Below are positions 49,014 through 60,613 of a DNA stretch of 64,000 nucleotides, in pieces; within the stretch, counting starts at the first letter, position 1; each line of letters starts with the position of its first letter. The stretch is from Nitrosomonas sp. (GTDB lineage: Bacteria; Pseudomonadota; Gammaproteobacteria; Burkholderiales; Nitrosomonadaceae): the NCBI GenBank assembly GCA_019745325.1, contig JAIETK010000014.1, positions 43,102 through 107,101 of the forward strand. The letters run 5' to 3'. The translations under genes were made by a program, and so were the position numbers. The notes below the pieces were generated by a model. It worked only from the letters and a program-made list of their open reading frames with translations, was not told the DNA's origin and made no database searches.

Positions 49014-50132
49014 TTACGCCAGTTCGCTCAAGGCATGATCGAGCGATTCGAGGAAGCGCTGGTTTTGCGCTTCCAGTCCGATCGTGACGCGCAGGTGATG
49101 CGGCATTTCGTAGATTCCCAGCGGACGTACGATAACACCTTGACGCAGTAAGCTTTGATAGACCTTTTGCGTGTTGCCGGCTTCGCCTTTGACGCGGAAG
49201 CTGATGAAATTGCCGTACGATGGGATGGATTCGATACCCATTTTGCGAAAGCCATCGGTTAGTTGCAGCATGCCCGCGCGGTTGAGCGCATACGAACGTT
49301 GCACAAATTCGGCGTCATTCAATGCTGCCAGAGCACCAACCAAGCCGATGCTGCTGACGTTGAACGGTTGCCGCACGCGATTCATCAGATTGGCGACATC
49401 CGGGTGTGCCAAGCCGAAGCCGATGCGGACACCCGCCAAGCCGTATACCTTGGAAAATGTTCGCGTGATCAGCAAGTTGGGAAATTGTTTGAGCCATTTG
49501 AGGCTGTCGGGTTTGTTGGCTTCCGGCAGGTACTCGTAATACGCTTCGTCCATGACTACCAGCACATCGCGCGATACCCGCTCCATGAAGCGCAACAAAT
49601 CTTCTTCACTCGACAAAGTACCAGTCGGATTGTTCGGACTGGCGATAAACACAATTCGCGTTTCCGGAGTAATCGCATCGAGCATCGCGGGCAGGTCGTG
49701 ACCATAGTCGCGAGCGGGAACGGAGATACCGTTGGCGCCCATCATTTGTACCACCAGCGGATAAACCGCAAAAGCGTGCTGTGAGTAGACTGCAGCGGCG
49801 CCTGGTTTAAGAAATACGCGGGCAGCCAGATCCAGCACGTCGTTGGAACCGTTGCCTAAAATGATTTGTTCCGGATCGACGTCGTAGCGTTTCGACAATG
49901 CGGCTTTCAATTCAAAGCCGCTGCCGTCGGGGTACAGTGCGATATCGTGCAGCGCATGGATCATCGCATCGAGTGCGAGCGGGCTCGTGCCTAACGGATT
50001 TTCGTTGGATGCCAGTTTGATGATGTAGGATTCATCGAGGCTGAACTCGCGCGCCAATTCCGAAATGGGCTTGCCGGGCTGATAAGAGTGGATCGAACGG
50101 ATATATTCCGGAGCAAAATCACAGAGATTCAT
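49014..50132 (-). CDS. hisC: histidinol-phosphate aminotransferase HisC
   Basis: PLP-dependent aminotransferase (fold type I), 372 residues, for histidine synthesis; the copy in this operon type often also serves aromatic amino acids. The PLP Lys is in [30 protein letters not shown] near residue 37 and [10 protein letters not shown] are family motifs. The start is the ATG at 50132 ([17 protein letters not shown]); a longer open frame runs into pheA without support. 65 bases after pheA. Confidence 0.94.
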   Translation of the reverse strand: MNLCDFAPEYIRSIHSYQPGKPISELAREFSLDESYIIKLASNENPLGTSPLALDAMIHALHDIALYPDGSGFELKAALSKRYDVDPEQIILGNGSNDVLDLAARVFLKPGAAAVYSQHAFAVYPLVVQMMGANGISVPARDYGHDLPAMLDAITPETRIVFIASPNNPTGTLSSEEDLLRFMERVSRDVLVVMDEAYYEYLPEANKPDSLKWLKQFPNLLITRTFSKVYGLAGVRIGFGLAHPDVANLMNRVRQPFNVSSIGLVGALAALNDAEFVQRSYALNRAGMLQLTDGFRKMGIESIPSYGNFISFRVKGEAGNTQKVYQSLLRQGVIVRPLGIYEMPHHLRVTIGLEAQNQRFLESLDHALSELA

Positions 50133-50197
50133 AAGATTAAGATTTTTATGGATGAAAAAATGATTTCTGGAAAACAAGAAGTTAGCGGCAATCGATC

Positions 50198-51298
50198 TTA
50201 AGTCGCTGGATAAGACCCGAGGATTTTCAGAAAGGCTGCTTTTTCGCGCATTTCCGCCAAGGCAGCGGCAACCGGTTGGTCGTGCTGGTGGCCTTCGATG
50301 TCGACAAAGAAGACGTATTGCCACAAGCCGGTGCGCGATGGGCGCGATTCCAGCCGGCTCATGCTGACGCCATGTTGCGCCAGCGGCTCGAGCAACCGGT
50401 AAATGGCGCCGGAGCGATTGTTGGTGGACATGATCAACGATGTTTTGTCTTTTCCCGATGCGTCGACCGATTGCTTGCCGATCACCAGAAAACGCGTGGT
50501 ATTTTTCGGGTCGTCCTCGATATTTTCGGCGCAGATGGTTAATCCGAACAATTCGGCAGCTCTTTTACCCGCCACCGCTGCTGCTTGCTGATCGGCAACG
50601 GCCTGGCGCGCGGCTTCGGCATTGCTGGCGGCGTGAAATAACGCTGAGCTGGGCAAATGCGGCAGGTTGGTTGTGATCCAATGGTGGCATTGCGCCAGCG
50701 ACTGCGGGTGTGAGTATATTTTGGTGATCCGCGCTAGATCGGTCTGTTGCGCCATTAGAAACTGATGAACCGGTAACTGGATTTCACCGCAAATGCTGAG
50801 CGGCGTTTGCAGCAACAGATCCATCGTTCGTCCGACCGCGCCTTCGGAGGAATTTTCAACCGGCACCACACCGTATTGGGCAACATCTGATTCAACTGCG
50901 CGGAATACGTCGTCGATCGAATCACACGCGACTGTAGCGATGGTGCTACCAAAACGCTTTATTGCCGCTTCTTCGGAGAATGTGCCGCTGGGGCCGAGAT
51001 AAGCGACATTCATGGATTTTTCCAATGCACGGCATACCGACATAATCTCGGTAAACAGCCGCTTGATATTGTCATTACTAACTGGACCGGGGTTATGTTG
51101 TTGTATGCGGGTCAAAATTTGTGCTTCGCGCTCGGGCCGATATACGATGACACCCGCTTTGGCCTCGTTGTTCTCATTCTCTTTTTTCTTGATATCCCCG
51201 ATTTGTTGCGCTAATCCGGCGCGTTTGCTGACAAGTTGCAACAACTGGTCGTCAATGGCGTCAATCTGGTCCCGTAATTGTTTGAGCTGTTCAGACAT
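50198..51298 (-). CDS. pheA: chorismate mutase / prephenate dehydratase (P-protein)
   Basis: Bifunctional enzyme leading from chorismate to phenylpyruvate. 366 residues: AroQ-type chorismate mutase (about 1-90, starting [19 protein letters not shown]), prephenate dehydratase (about 98-275, with [13 protein letters not shown] and the TRF motif in [10 protein letters not shown]) and an ACT regulatory domain (about 285-366, with ESRPSR). The ESRPSR motif is the usual phenylalanine-binding site for feedback inhibition. Between serA and hisC. Confidence 0.96.
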   Translation of the reverse strand: MSEQLKQLRDQIDAIDDQLLQLVSKRAGLAQQIGDIKKKENENNEAKAGVIVYRPEREAQILTRIQQHNPGPVSNDNIKRLFTEIMSVCRALEKSMNVAYLGPSGTFSEEAAIKRFGSTIATVACDSIDDVFRAVESDVAQYGVVPVENSSEGAVGRTMDLLLQTPLSICGEIQLPVHQFLMAQQTDLARITKIYSHPQSLAQCHHWITTNLPHLPSSALFHAASNAEAARQAVADQQAAAVAGKRAAELFGLTICAENIEDDPKNTTRFLVIGKQSVDASGKDKTSLIMSTNNRSGAIYRLLEPLAQHGVSMSRLESRPSRTGLWQYVFFVDIEGHQHDQPVAAALAEMREKAAFLKILGSYPAT

Positions 51299-51338
51299 GG
51301 TTGATGAAGGTTGTCGCTATATGGTCATGTATTTGAGT

Positions 51339-52541
51339 TTATTCCGGAAAGGGTAGATAGCGTGCCATCAACACGCCGGTAATCGCTGAGATCTCATCCA
51401 ATACGTGCGATGGTACCGGGCTATCGGTGTCGACCAATGTATAAGCCATTTCACCGCGTGATTTGTTGATCATGTTATGGATATTCAAACCGGCGCTAGC
51501 CATGCTGGTGGAGATTTGCCCCAGGATATTCGGCACATTGGCGTTGGCGACCGCTACCCGGAAAGGCGCCTCGCGTTCCATTTGCGTATCGGGAAAATTG
51601 ACGGTATTGGTGATATTGCCGTTTTGCAGATAATCGATCAACTGATCCACCACCATGACGGCGCAATTGTCTTCCGCTTCTGCAGTAGAAGCGCCAAGGT
51701 GCGGTAAGGTGATCACGCCTTTTTGATGTTGCAGTTTCTGACTGGGGAAATCGCTGACATACGTTTTAATTTTATTGTTAGCGATAGCTTGTAGTATCGC
51801 GTCTTCGTCGACAATCGCGCCGCGCGAGAAATTCAGCAAGATCGCATGGTGCTTCATCAATGATATCGTGTTGCTGTTGATTAAATGCCGCGTTGAGTCG
51901 AGCAAAGGCACGTGTACGCTGACAAATTCACTATGGCGCAGCAAATCTTCCAGACTGTTGGCTTTTTTGACTTCCGCTGATAAGCTCCAAGCCGACTCGA
52001 CCGTGATTTTCGGATCAAAACCGATGACTTTCATGCCAAGCCTGATGGCCGAATTGGCAACCAAACGGCCGATTTCTCCCAGACCGATCACACCCAGGGT
52101 GCGTCCCGGCAATTCAATACCGGAGAAATGTTTTTTACCGTCCTCGGCTTGTTTGTTGAGAGCTGCGTCGTCGCCCTGCAGGCTATCGGCGAATTGCAAT
52201 GCCGGCACCAGATTGCGTGCCGCCAGAAACAAACTGGCCAGCACCAATTCCTTGACGGCATTGGCGTTCGCGCCTGGTGTGTTGAATACCGGCAAACCGC
52301 GCGCATTCATTGCTTCCACCGGAATATTGTTGGTACCGGCACCGGCGCGGCCGATGGCTTTTACACTTCCCGGGATAACGCTATTTAGCATGTTATGCGA
52401 GCGCACTAAGATGGCGTCCGGCTCCGCGATGTCATGCCCGACTTGATAACGGTCAGCGGGGAAGCGGCTGAGTCCGTGTGTTGAAATCGCGTTAAGCGTC
52501 AGAATTTTAAAAGTTTGTTGTTCAGGCATGACGGCTGGCAA
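51339..52541 (-). CDS. serA: D-3-phosphoglycerate dehydrogenase SerA
   Basis: First step of serine synthesis. 400 residues: substrate domain, NAD-binding domain with LGVIGLGEIGRLVANSA (about 150), the catalytic Arg/Glu/His region with LNFSRGAIVDEDA and LPHLGASTAEAEDNCA, and a C-terminal ACT domain (about 325-400). A short form of the type lacking the extra ASB domain. It overlaps serC by 20 bases, so both serine genes are coupled. Its insertion between serC and pheA is less common than serC-pheA directly. Confidence 0.95.
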   Translation of the reverse strand: MPAVMPEQQTFKILTLNAISTHGLSRFPADRYQVGHDIAEPDAILVRSHNMLNSVIPGSVKAIGRAGAGTNNIPVEAMNARGLPVFNTPGANANAVKELVLASLFLAARNLVPALQFADSLQGDDAALNKQAEDGKKHFSGIELPGRTLGVIGLGEIGRLVANSAIRLGMKVIGFDPKITVESAWSLSAEVKKANSLEDLLRHSEFVSVHVPLLDSTRHLINSNTISLMKHHAILLNFSRGAIVDEDAILQAIANNKIKTYVSDFPSQKLQHQKGVITLPHLGASTAEAEDNCAVMVVDQLIDYLQNGNITNTVNFPDTQMEREAPFRVAVANANVPNILGQISTSMASAGLNIHNMINKSRGEMAYTLVDTDSPVPSHVLDEISAITGVLMARYLPFPE

Positions 52542-53601
52542 ACTCCTTCATGAAAGCGACAAGCGTCGCGACACCCGCGACCGGCATGGCATTGTAGATG
52601 GATGCGCGCATACCGCCGACCGAGCGATGTCCTTTCAATTGCAACAACCCATTCTGCTGGGCTTGTTTGAGAAATTCGCCGTCCAATGCGGCGTCTTTCA
52701 GTGTAAACGGCACATTCATGCGCGAGCGGTCGGCTTTCGTGACCGGGCAATGGTAGAAATCGGTACTGTCGAGATAGTCGTACAACAGATTGGCTTTGGT
52801 ATTGTTGATTTTTTCCATCTCCGCCAATCCGCCCTGTTTTTTCAGCCATGCGAAAACCAGGCCGGTGATGTACATCGCATAGGTCGGCGGTGTGTTGTAC
52901 ATCGAATCGTTCTGAGCGTGGATCTGATAATCATACAAGGTCGGCGTGCCGAACAAGGGTTTTCCCAGCAAATCATCGCGCACGATCACCAGCGTCAACC
53001 CGGCGGGGCCGAGATTTTTTTGCGCACCGGCATAAATCAGGCCATAACGCGTGACATCCAGCGGCCGTGACAGGATATCCGAAGACATGTCGGCAACCAG
53101 CGGAACATCTATTTGAGGAATCCAGTGGAACTCGACACCTCCGATGGTTTCATTAGTGGTGTAGTGTACATAAGCCGCTTGCGGATTGAGACGCCATTCC
53201 GTTTGCAACGGTACGTAAGTGAAATTCTTGTCTTGGGATGATGCAGCAACGTTGACGGCGCAATAACGACTGGCTTCCTCAATCGCTTTGGTCGACCATT
53301 GACCGGTATTGATATAGTCTGCCGTGGTTTTGCCGCGCAACAAATTCAGCGGTACCATCGCAAATTGACTGGAAGCGCCGCCTTGTAGAAACAGGATTTT
53401 GTAATTTTGGGGGATATTTGCCAGCTCACGCAAATCACTTTCCATTTGCGCCGCAATCGACATGAATTCCTTGCCGCGATGACTCATTTCCATCACTGAC
53501 ATGCCGCTGCCGTGCCAATCGAGCATTTCGTCCCGCGCTTGCTGCAATACTTCCCGCGGGAGAACCGCAGGTCCGGCGCTGAAGTTGTAAATCTGTTCCA
53601 T
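52522..53601 (-). CDS. serC: phosphoserine aminotransferase SerC
   Basis: PLP enzyme making phosphoserine (also used in pyridoxine synthesis). 359 residues beginning MEQIYNFSAGPAVLPREVL; this ATG at 53601 is chosen because it yields the family N-terminus and leaves a 28-base gap to gyrA, while the longer frame would overlap gyrA. The PLP Lys lies in YAGAQKNLGPAGLT. GGASSQFAMVPLNLL and the C-terminal GHRSVGGMRASIYNAMP are typical. Confidence 0.96.
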   Translation of the reverse strand: MEQIYNFSAGPAVLPREVLQQARDEMLDWHGSGMSVMEMSHRGKEFMSIAAQMESDLRELANIPQNYKILFLQGGASSQFAMVPLNLLRGKTTADYINTGQWSTKAIEEASRYCAVNVAASSQDKNFTYVPLQTEWRLNPQAAYVHYTTNETIGGVEFHWIPQIDVPLVADMSSDILSRPLDVTRYGLIYAGAQKNLGPAGLTLVIVRDDLLGKPLFGTPTLYDYQIHAQNDSMYNTPPTYAMYITGLVFAWLKKQGGLAEMEKINNTKANLLYDYLDSTDFYHCPVTKADRSRMNVPFTLKDAALDGEFLKQAQQNGLLQLKGHRSVGGMRASIYNAMPVAGVATLVAFMKEFASRHA

Positions 53602-53629
53602 TGCGTAGATTCCGGTCAGTTCCAAACCA

Positions 53630-56188
53630 TCAAGTGTCGCTGTCGTTATCTTCGCTTTCGACAACGCGTTCCAATCCAGCCAATTTCTCGCCGGGATCCA
53701 GATTAATCAGCGTCACGCCTTGCGTGGCTCGGCTCATTTCGCGCACTTCATTGACGCGCGTGCGGATCATGACGCCGCCGGAAGTGATCAGCATGATCTC
53801 ATCATCCGGTTTCACCAGTTTCGCTGCGACCACCTTGCCGTTGCGCGGGCTGGTGATGATCGCGATCATGCCTTGTGTGCCACGGTTGTGACGGGTGTAT
53901 TCGCCGATTGGCGTACGTTTGCCGAAACCGTTTTCCGTGGCGGTGAGTACCGCCAGTTCTTCATTTTCAGCCACCAGCATCGAGATGACCTTTTGTCCGG
54001 GACCAAGTTTCATGCCGCGCACGCCACGGGCGGTGCGTCCCATCGGGCGCACGTCATTTTCATCAAAACGCATGGCTTTGCCGTTGTCCGAGAACAGCAT
54101 GACATCATGCTTGCCGTCCGTTAGTTCAACACCGATCAAATAATCGCCTTCATCCAAGCCGATGGCGATGATGCCGTTGTTGCGAGGACGGGAAAAATCC
54201 GACAACGGTGTTTTCTTGACGGTGCCAAAGGCTGTCGACATGAAAACGAAGTGATCGTCGTCAAAGGTTTTAACCGGCAATACGGCGTTGATTTTCTCGC
54301 CTTCCTCCAGTTGCACCCAGTTGACAATCGGTTTGCCGCGCGATTGCCGTCCGCCTTGCGGCACTTCGTAAACCTTGATCCAGTACACGCGACCCAGGCT
54401 GGAGAAACACAGGATGTAGTCATGGGTGTTGGCGATGAATAATTTGTCGATGAAGTCGTCTTCCTTGGTGCTGGTCGCCAGCTTGCCGCGTCCGCCGCGT
54501 TTTTGCGCGCGATAATCGTCGAGCAGTTGCGATTTGATATAGCCGCTGTGCGATAGTGTGACGACGACATCGGCAGGTGTGATCAAGTCTTCAATACTTA
54601 AATTTTGTGCATCGAGAACGATTTCGCTGCGGCGCTTATCGCCGAATTGTTGCCGGATACTTTCTAGTTCTTCGGTAATGATGCGAGTAATACGTTCGGG
54701 ATTGGCCAGAATATCGAGATAGTCGATAATTTTATCAATGACATCTTTGTACTCGTTGACGATTTTTTCCTGTTCCAGGCCGGTCAGGCGCTGTAGGCGT
54801 AAATCCAGAATCGCTTGCGCTTGTTCGTCCGACAAATGGTAGCCTTGCGATTGCTGGCCGAAAGCTGCATCCAGTCCTTCAGGGCGGAGCGCCTGGGCAT
54901 CGGCAATCGCACGTTCGAGCATTTCTTTCACCAATGCCGATTGCCAGGCTCTGGCCATCAAAGCGGTTTTGGCATCGGCCGGTGTCGGTGCGGCTTTGAT
55001 CAACGCGATGATTTCATCAACGTTGGATAATGCCACCGCCAAGCCTTCCAGAAGGTGACCACGTTCGCGTGCTTTCCTGAGTTCGAATACGGTGCGGCGG
55101 GTGACGACTTCGCGGCGATGGCGCAGGAAGGCATCGAGTATCTGTTTGAGATTCAGCAACCGCGGCTGGCCGTCGAGCAGGGCTACCATATTCATGCCGA
55201 AGGTATCCTGCATTTGCGTTTCTTTGTACAGGTTGTTCAGGATAACTTCGGGCGTTTCGCCACGTTTTAACTCGATGACGACGCGCATGCCGGATTTGTC
55301 GGATTCATCGCGCAGATCGGAGATGCCTTCGATCTTTTTGTCGCGCACCAACTCGCCAATGCGTATCAGCAAGTTAGCTTTGTTGACCTGGTACGGCAAC
55401 TCGTCAATGACGATGCATTGGCGGCTGCCTTTTTCCATGTCTTCGAAATGCGTGCGAGCACGCATTACCACGCGGCCCCGGCCGGTACGATAACCGTCTC
55501 TGACACCGTCTACACCATAAATGATGCCGGCGGTTGGGAAGTCGGGCGCCGGAATGAGTTCGATCAGCTCATCGATACTGATTTCGGGGTGTTTCAGCAG
55601 CGCCAGGCATGCATCAATCACTTCGCTTAAATTGTGCGGTGGAATATTGGTTGCCATCCCAACCGCGATCCCGGAGGAACCATTAATCAGCAGATTTGGG
55701 ATTTTCGTGGGCAGTATCAGCGGTTCTTGCTCCGAACCATCGTAGTTCGGGCCGAAATCCACCGTTTCCTTGTCGAGATCGACCAGCAGTTCATGCGCGA
55801 TGCGCGACATGCGGATCTCGGTATAGCGCATCGCCGCGGCATTGTCTCCATCCACCGAACCAAAGTTACCTTGACCGTCAATGAGCATGTAACGCAATGA
55901 GAAATCCTGCGCCATACGGACAATGGTATCGTAGACTGCAGTATCGCCGTGGGGATGGTATTTACCGATAACGTCACCCACGATACGCGCTGATTTTTTA
56001 TAAGGCCGGTTCCAATCATTGGAGAGTTCGTGCATTGCGAACAATACGCGCCGGTGCACCGGTTTCAACCCATCGCGGACATCCGGCAGAGCGCGTCCGA
56101 CGATGACGCTCATGGCGTAATCAAGATAAGAACGCCGCATCTCTTCTTCAAGACTGATGGGCAGGGTTTCCTTGGCAAACTGATTCAT
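53630..56188 (-). CDS. gyrA: DNA gyrase subunit A
   Basis: Type II topoisomerase subunit that cuts and rejoins DNA and introduces negative supercoils with GyrB. 852 residues: breakage-reunion domain with catalytic Tyr in [11 protein letters not shown] (about residue 123), quinolone-determining region [17 protein letters not shown], coiled coil, and a six-bladed C-terminal beta-pinwheel with the GyrA box QRGGRGK-type [10 protein letters not shown]. The position of E. coli Ser83 is Thr here, which need not mean resistance. First gene of the amino-acid operon. Confidence 0.98.
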   Translation of the reverse strand: MNQFAKETLPISLEEEMRRSYLDYAMSVIVGRALPDVRDGLKPVHRRVLFAMHELSNDWNRPYKKSARIVGDVIGKYHPHGDTAVYDTIVRMAQDFSLRYMLIDGQGNFGSVDGDNAAAMRYTEIRMSRIAHELLVDLDKETVDFGPNYDGSEQEPLILPTKIPNLLINGSSGIAVGMATNIPPHNLSEVIDACLALLKHPEISIDELIELIPAPDFPTAGIIYGVDGVRDGYRTGRGRVVMRARTHFEDMEKGSRQCIVIDELPYQVNKANLLIRIGELVRDKKIEGISDLRDESDKSGMRVVIELKRGETPEVILNNLYKETQMQDTFGMNMVALLDGQPRLLNLKQILDAFLRHRREVVTRRTVFELRKARERGHLLEGLAVALSNVDEIIALIKAAPTPADAKTALMARAWQSALVKEMLERAIADAQALRPEGLDAAFGQQSQGYHLSDEQAQAILDLRLQRLTGLEQEKIVNEYKDVIDKIIDYLDILANPERITRIITEELESIRQQFGDKRRSEIVLDAQNLSIEDLITPADVVVTLSHSGYIKSQLLDDYRAQKRGGRGKLATSTKEDDFIDKLFIANTHDYILCFSSLGRVYWIKVYEVPQGGRQSRGKPIVNWVQLEEGEKINAVLPVKTFDDDHFVFMSTAFGTVKKTPLSDFSRPRNNGIIAIGLDEGDYLIGVELTDGKHDVMLFSDNGKAMRFDENDVRPMGRTARGVRGMKLGPGQKVISMLVAENEELAVLTATENGFGKRTPIGEYTRHNRGTQGMIAIITSPRNGKVVAAKLVKPDDEIMLITSGGVMIRTRVNEVREMSRATQGVTLINLDPGEKLAGLERVVESEDNDSDT

Positions 56189-56211
56189 ATCTTAGGAATT
56201 TTGAGAGAAAC

Positions 56212-56229
56212 AACAGGTTAAACAGGTTA
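56212..56229. repeat. 9-bp tandem repeat in the gyrA leader
   Basis: AACAGGTTA occurs twice in direct succession within the untranslated leader of gyrA, starting 24 bases before its start codon. It may be a regulator half-site pair or simple slippage. Confidence 0.35.
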
Positions 56230-56283
56230 AGAAGTGATGGCTTATTTTTGTTTTTACATATTCTGAACAATTCGATGCTTTTT

Positions 56284-56289
56284 ATTCTA
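56284..56289 (-). promoter_or_regulatory. extended -10 element of gyrA
   Basis: On the minus strand TG-T-TAGAAT forms an extended -10 about 95 bases before the gyrA start codon. The -35 is poor (CTGAGA at 16 bases), consistent with an extended -10, supercoiling-sensitive gyrase promoter. By eye only. Confidence 0.35.
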
Positions 56290-56483
56290 ACATGCTGGTA
56301 TCGATTCTCAGTTAACTTTGCTGTAAATATAAGTTGCGATAATGGGAAGATCTTTAAAGAAAAAAAGCTTGAAAAAGCGATTTAAATAGGTAAACATAAT
56401 CGTTTCTTCAAATTTTTTCTTGTTCTTGCCTGGAACAAGTCTTGATCCAGTTTTTTATCTACAAAATAAGCGAGTGTTGCACT

Positions 56484-57671
56484 GTGTCTAACTTGATGAA
56501 TACATACGCACGGTTACCTGTTACCTTTATAAAAGGGCAGGGAGTGTGGTTGTGGGACGACAAAGATGAGAGATATCTCGATGCGTTGTCCGGAGTAGCT
56601 GTCTGTGGATTGGGGCATTGCCACCCGCGATTAACCCGGGCTATTTGCGAACAAGCCGGGACTTTGATTCATACATCGAATCTGTTTCATATCCGGAAAC
56701 AAGAGCAATTAGCCGAACGCTTGGTCGCATTGTCCGGGATGGATAATGCTTTTTTTTGCAATTCCGGCGCGGAAGCAAACGAAGCCGCAATAAAACTTGC
56801 CAGACTTCATGGGCATAATAAGGGAATTTCATTGCCGACCATTATTGTCATGGAAAGGTCATTTCACGGCCGTACCATGGCAACGTTGACGGCAAGTGGA
56901 AACCGTAAGGTACAGGCGGGTTTTGAACCGTTGCTGACCGGGTTTGTGCGTGTGCCCTACAACAATATCGAAGCGGTTAGTCAGGTTGCTGCCAATAATA
57001 AGGATGTTGTCGCGGTGTTGGTAGAACCTTTTCAAGGTGAGGGCGGTGTCAATATTCCGGAGTCGCATTATTTACAGGAATTACGCAATCTTTGTGATCG
57101 GCAAGATTGGTTGCTGATGCTGGATGAAGTGCAATCGGGGATCGGCCGCAGCGGGAAATGGTTTGCTTTTCAACACAGCCGGATCATACCGGATGTAATT
57201 ACACTGGCTAAAGGATTGGGCGGCGGCGTGGCAATCGGCGCGTGTTTAGCGAAAGGCGTGGCGGCTGAGGTCTTTAAACCCGGTAATCATGCATCGACTT
57301 TTGGCGGCAATCCATTAGCGTGTGCGGCTGCGATTGAGACATTGGAAGTTATCGCGGATGAAAATTTGCTGGATCACGTCACCCAATTGGGGGATTTCAT
57401 GCGCGTTCAATTGAGGGATCGGCTAGCGGCTGTGCCGGGGGTAGTGCAGATCAGAGGTCAAGGATTGATTACCGGTATTGAATTGGCGGTACCTTGCACG
57501 GAATTGGTTAAAAAAGCTTTGGAAAGGAAGTTGTTGATTAATGTAACTTCGGACAAAGTGATACGCTTGCTGCCTGCATTAGTGATGCAGCAGCATGAAG
57601 CGGAACAAGTGATCGATATTACATGTTCGATAATAAAGGAGTTTATGAATAGCTCAGCTGGACACAATTGA
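56484..57671 (+). CDS. argD: acetylornithine aminotransferase ArgD
   Basis: PLP enzyme of arginine synthesis (N-acetylornithine from the semialdehyde), also able to act in lysine synthesis. The PLP Lys is in TLAKGLGGGVAIGAC; FCNSGAEANEAAIKLAR and DEVQSGIGRSGKWFAFQH are class-III aminotransferase motifs. The start is placed at GTG 56484 (VSNLMNTYARLPV), which fits the family N-terminus; ATG 56496 is equally possible, and the ATG-less open frame starting at 56442 adds an unlikely extension. Followed by argF and argG in the same direction. Confidence 0.93.
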   Translation: MSNLMNTYARLPVTFIKGQGVWLWDDKDERYLDALSGVAVCGLGHCHPRLTRAICEQAGTLIHTSNLFHIRKQEQLAERLVALSGMDNAFFCNSGAEANEAAIKLARLHGHNKGISLPTIIVMERSFHGRTMATLTASGNRKVQAGFEPLLTGFVRVPYNNIEAVSQVAANNKDVVAVLVEPFQGEGGVNIPESHYLQELRNLCDRQDWLLMLDEVQSGIGRSGKWFAFQHSRIIPDVITLAKGLGGGVAIGACLAKGVAAEVFKPGNHASTFGGNPLACAAAIETLEVIADENLLDHVTQLGDFMRVQLRDRLAAVPGVVQIRGQGLITGIELAVPCTELVKKALERKLLINVTSDKVIRLLPALVMQQHEAEQVIDITCSIIKEFMNSSAGHN

Positions 57672-57708
57672 TTAGTTGTCAGTTAGTTGATTAGTTATTT
57701 ATCTTGTT

Positions 57709-58638
57709 ATGCAATTAAAGCATTTCTTGCAATTTAATGATTTCCGCCGTGATGAATACGAGTATCTGTTTGAACGCGCGCGCTGGATAAAGCAGGAGTT
57801 CAAGCAGTACCGGCAATATTGGCCGCTTACCGACCGCACATTGGCAATGATTTTCGATAAGAATTCAACGCGAACGCGGTTGTCATTTGAAGCGGGTATG
57901 CATCAGTTGGGTGGCACGGCCATTCATTTATCCTCTCGTGATACCCAGTTAGGAAGGGGAGAGCCGGTTGAAGATGCTGCGCGCGTGATTTCCCGCATGG
58001 TCGATCTGGTTATGATTCGCACTTATAAACATGACATTATCAAACGATTCGCCGAGTATTCACGAGTTCCTGTAATCAATGGACTGACCGATGAATATCA
58101 TCCATGTCAAATAATGAGTGATATTTTTACTTTTACAGAACATCGAGGCTCGATAGAGGGTAAAACCGTTGCGTGGATAGGGGATTCTAATAATATGTGC
58201 AGCACTTGGCTGCAAGCGGCCGAAGTGTTTAATTTTAAGGTGCATGTGTCAACACCGCCCGGTTATGATATTAATCCTGAGCAAATCGGCTTAAGTAGCG
58301 CCAGGCATTTTGAAAAGTTTGCTAATCCGCATCAGGCCGTAATCGGGGCCGACTTGGTTACCACGGATGTGTGGACCAGCATGGGTTTTGAAGCGGAAAC
58401 GGAGCAACGAAAGAATGATTTCGCCGATTTTTGTGTCGACGAGGAAATGATGGCATTGGCGAAAAAGGATGCGTTATTCATGCACTGTTTACCGGCTCAT
58501 CGCAACGAGGAAGTGAGTGCCGAGGTTCTGGATGGACCGCAATCAGTGGTTTGGGATGAGGCGGAGAATCGGCTGCACACGCAGAAGGCACTGATGGAAT
58601 ATTTATTACTGGGCAAGCTGGATGCGGCAAAGTTGTAA
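57709..58638 (+). CDS. argF: ornithine carbamoyltransferase ArgF
   Basis: Makes citrulline from ornithine and carbamoyl phosphate. 309 residues. The carbamoyl-phosphate site is KNSTRTRLSFE (about 48-58), the ornithine site HCLPAHR near residue 263, and HPCQIMSDIFT lies between. It follows argD by 37 bases and precedes argG by 52, forming an argDFG transcription run. Confidence 0.97.
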   Translation: MQLKHFLQFNDFRRDEYEYLFERARWIKQEFKQYRQYWPLTDRTLAMIFDKNSTRTRLSFEAGMHQLGGTAIHLSSRDTQLGRGEPVEDAARVISRMVDLVMIRTYKHDIIKRFAEYSRVPVINGLTDEYHPCQIMSDIFTFTEHRGSIEGKTVAWIGDSNNMCSTWLQAAEVFNFKVHVSTPPGYDINPEQIGLSSARHFEKFANPHQAVIGADLVTTDVWTSMGFEAETEQRKNDFADFCVDEEMMALAKKDALFMHCLPAHRNEEVSAEVLDGPQSVVWDEAENRLHTQKALMEYLLLGKLDAAKL

Positions 58639-58690
58639 AAAATTAATATTATTAGGTTATTAAAATTTATCTGACGAAAGTATAAAAATA

Positions 58691-59914
58691 ATGAAAAAAG
58701 TAAATAAAGTGGTTCTGGCTTTTTCTGGCGGACTCGATACATCGGTTATTTTGAAATGGTTGCAAGATACTTATCAGTGCGAAATTGTTACTTTCACGGC
58801 GGATATCGGTCAAGGCGAAGAGGTTGAGCCTGCAAGAGCCAAGGCAAAGCAGCTGGGTGTTAAAGAAATTTACATTGACGATCTGCGTGAAGAATTCGTG
58901 CGGGATTTCGTATTTCCGATGTTTCGAGCCAATACGATATACGAAGGTGAATATTTGCTGGGAACCAGCATAGCACGTCCGTTGATCGCGAAAAGACAGA
59001 TCGAAATAGCAAAAGAAACTAATGCTGATGCAGTCTCTCATGGTGCTACCGGGAAGGGGAATGATCAAGTTCGATTTGAATTGGGATATTATGCGCTGCA
59101 GCCGGATATTCACGTTATTGCGCCGTGGCGAGAATGGGATTTAACTTCCAGAGAGAAGTTGCTGCAGTATGCTGAGAAGCATGGCATTCCGGTAGAGATG
59201 AAAAAGAAAGCGGGATCGCCGTACAGCATGGATGCAAATTTATTGCATATTTCGTATGAAGGCAGAATGCTCGAAGATCCTGCGGTAGAACCGGAAGAGC
59301 CGATGTGGCGCTGGAGCGTGTCGCCGGAAAAAGCGCCGGATGAGCCAGAATATTTGGACTTGGAATTCAAACGTGGAGACGTAACTGCGATAAATGGCAA
59401 ACCCATGTCACCGGCTGGCGTATTGGAGAAGCTCAACCAACTGGGCGGCAAGCACGGAATTGGCAGGTTGGACTTGGTAGAAAACCGCTACGTGGGCATG
59501 AAGTCGAGAGGTTGCTATGAAACGCCCGGAGGAACTATTTTATTGCGCGCGCACCGCGCGATGGAATCAATTACATTAGACCGTGAAGTAGCCCATCTTA
59601 AAGATGATTTGATGCCTCGCTATGCTTCCTTGATTTATAACGGTTACTGGTGGAGTCCGGAGCGGAAGGTGTTGCAAACAATGATTGATGTGACCCAAGA
59701 GAGAGTGAATGGATGGGTTCGATTGAAATTGTATAAGGGGAATGTCATTGTTGTCGGCAGAGATTCGGCGTCTGATTCCTTGTTTGATCCAACAATTGCG
59801 ACTTTCGAAGATGATGCTGGGGCATATAATCAAGGAGATGCGGCCGGATTTATAAAACTCAACGCGTTGAGGATGCGCATTGCGGCGAATGCTTCAAAGA
59901 AAAAATCCAGTTAA
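58691..59914 (+). CDS. argG: argininosuccinate synthase ArgG
   Basis: Joins citrulline and aspartate with ATP. 407 residues. The ATP PP-motif AFSGGLDTS is at about 9-17, with [19 protein letters not shown] and [15 protein letters not shown] further on. Third gene of the arginine run. Codon use becomes AT-richer here than in the preceding genes. argH is not in the window. Confidence 0.97.
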   Translation: MKKVNKVVLAFSGGLDTSVILKWLQDTYQCEIVTFTADIGQGEEVEPARAKAKQLGVKEIYIDDLREEFVRDFVFPMFRANTIYEGEYLLGTSIARPLIAKRQIEIAKETNADAVSHGATGKGNDQVRFELGYYALQPDIHVIAPWREWDLTSREKLLQYAEKHGIPVEMKKKAGSPYSMDANLLHISYEGRMLEDPAVEPEEPMWRWSVSPEKAPDEPEYLDLEFKRGDVTAINGKPMSPAGVLEKLNQLGGKHGIGRLDLVENRYVGMKSRGCYETPGGTILLRAHRAMESITLDREVAHLKDDLMPRYASLIYNGYWWSPERKVLQTMIDVTQERVNGWVRLKLYKGNVIVVGRDSASDSLFDPTIATFEDDAGAYNQGDAAGFIKLNALRMRIAANASKKKSS

Positions 59915-60007
59915 GCATGAGTTTCAGTGCAATTCATTCATGAGAATCGCGTAAAAAACAGTAGGCTTCAGATGTCGTGAGAAAAAATAATCTCGAGCGG
60001 AACAACA

Positions 60008-60493
60008 ATGCCATCATTTGATATCGTTTCAGAAGTGGATAAGCAGGAAGTCAGGAATGCGGTCGATCAGGTCAATAAAGAAGTGAGTACGCGTTTCGAT
60101 TTTAAGGGCTCCGATGCGAGAGTTGAGCAAACTGATTACCAACTAACGATTTTTGCTGATGACGAGTTCAAATTGGAACAGGTTCTGGATATTCTAAGAA
60201 CGAAATTAACAAAGCGTAATGTAGACGTTCGTTGCTTGGATAAAGGTGTGATGGAAAAGATAAGCGGTAATAAGGTTAAGCAAACAGTCACTGTTAAAAC
60301 CGGAGTGGAAACAGAGCTGGCTAAAAAAATAATCAAGCACATCAAAGATAGTAAATTAAAGGTGCAAGCCAGTATACAAGGAGATGTAGTGCGTGTATTA
60401 GGTGCAAAAAAAGATGTTCTTCAGGAAGCTATTCAATTGATTAAAAAAACTGAAAACGGTTATCCGCTGCAATTCCAAAATTTTAGGGATTGA
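60008..60493 (+). CDS. yajQ: YajQ-family nucleotide-binding protein
   Basis: 161-residue cytoplasmic protein of the UPF0234/YajQ family, members of which bind nucleotides (cyclic di-GMP in some species). [36 protein letters not shown] (start [18 protein letters not shown]) and the C-terminal [22 protein letters not shown] are typical. Stands between argG and the ribosomal str operon. The role is not known precisely. Confidence 0.94.
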   Translation: MPSFDIVSEVDKQEVRNAVDQVNKEVSTRFDFKGSDARVEQTDYQLTIFADDEFKLEQVLDILRTKLTKRNVDVRCLDKGVMEKISGNKVKQTVTVKTGVETELAKKIIKHIKDSKLKVQASIQGDVVRVLGAKKDVLQEAIQLIKKTENGYPLQFQNFRD

Positions 60494-60613
60494 ACGGTGC
60501 TTAAAAAAATTACATTCAGGTTTTATGAAATCTATACTGCAAGGCGGCAGTAATAGTTTGAATATTATAATATGCCGAAGCATGGAAGTGGATCGGTATT
60601 GTTACTGATTGTC

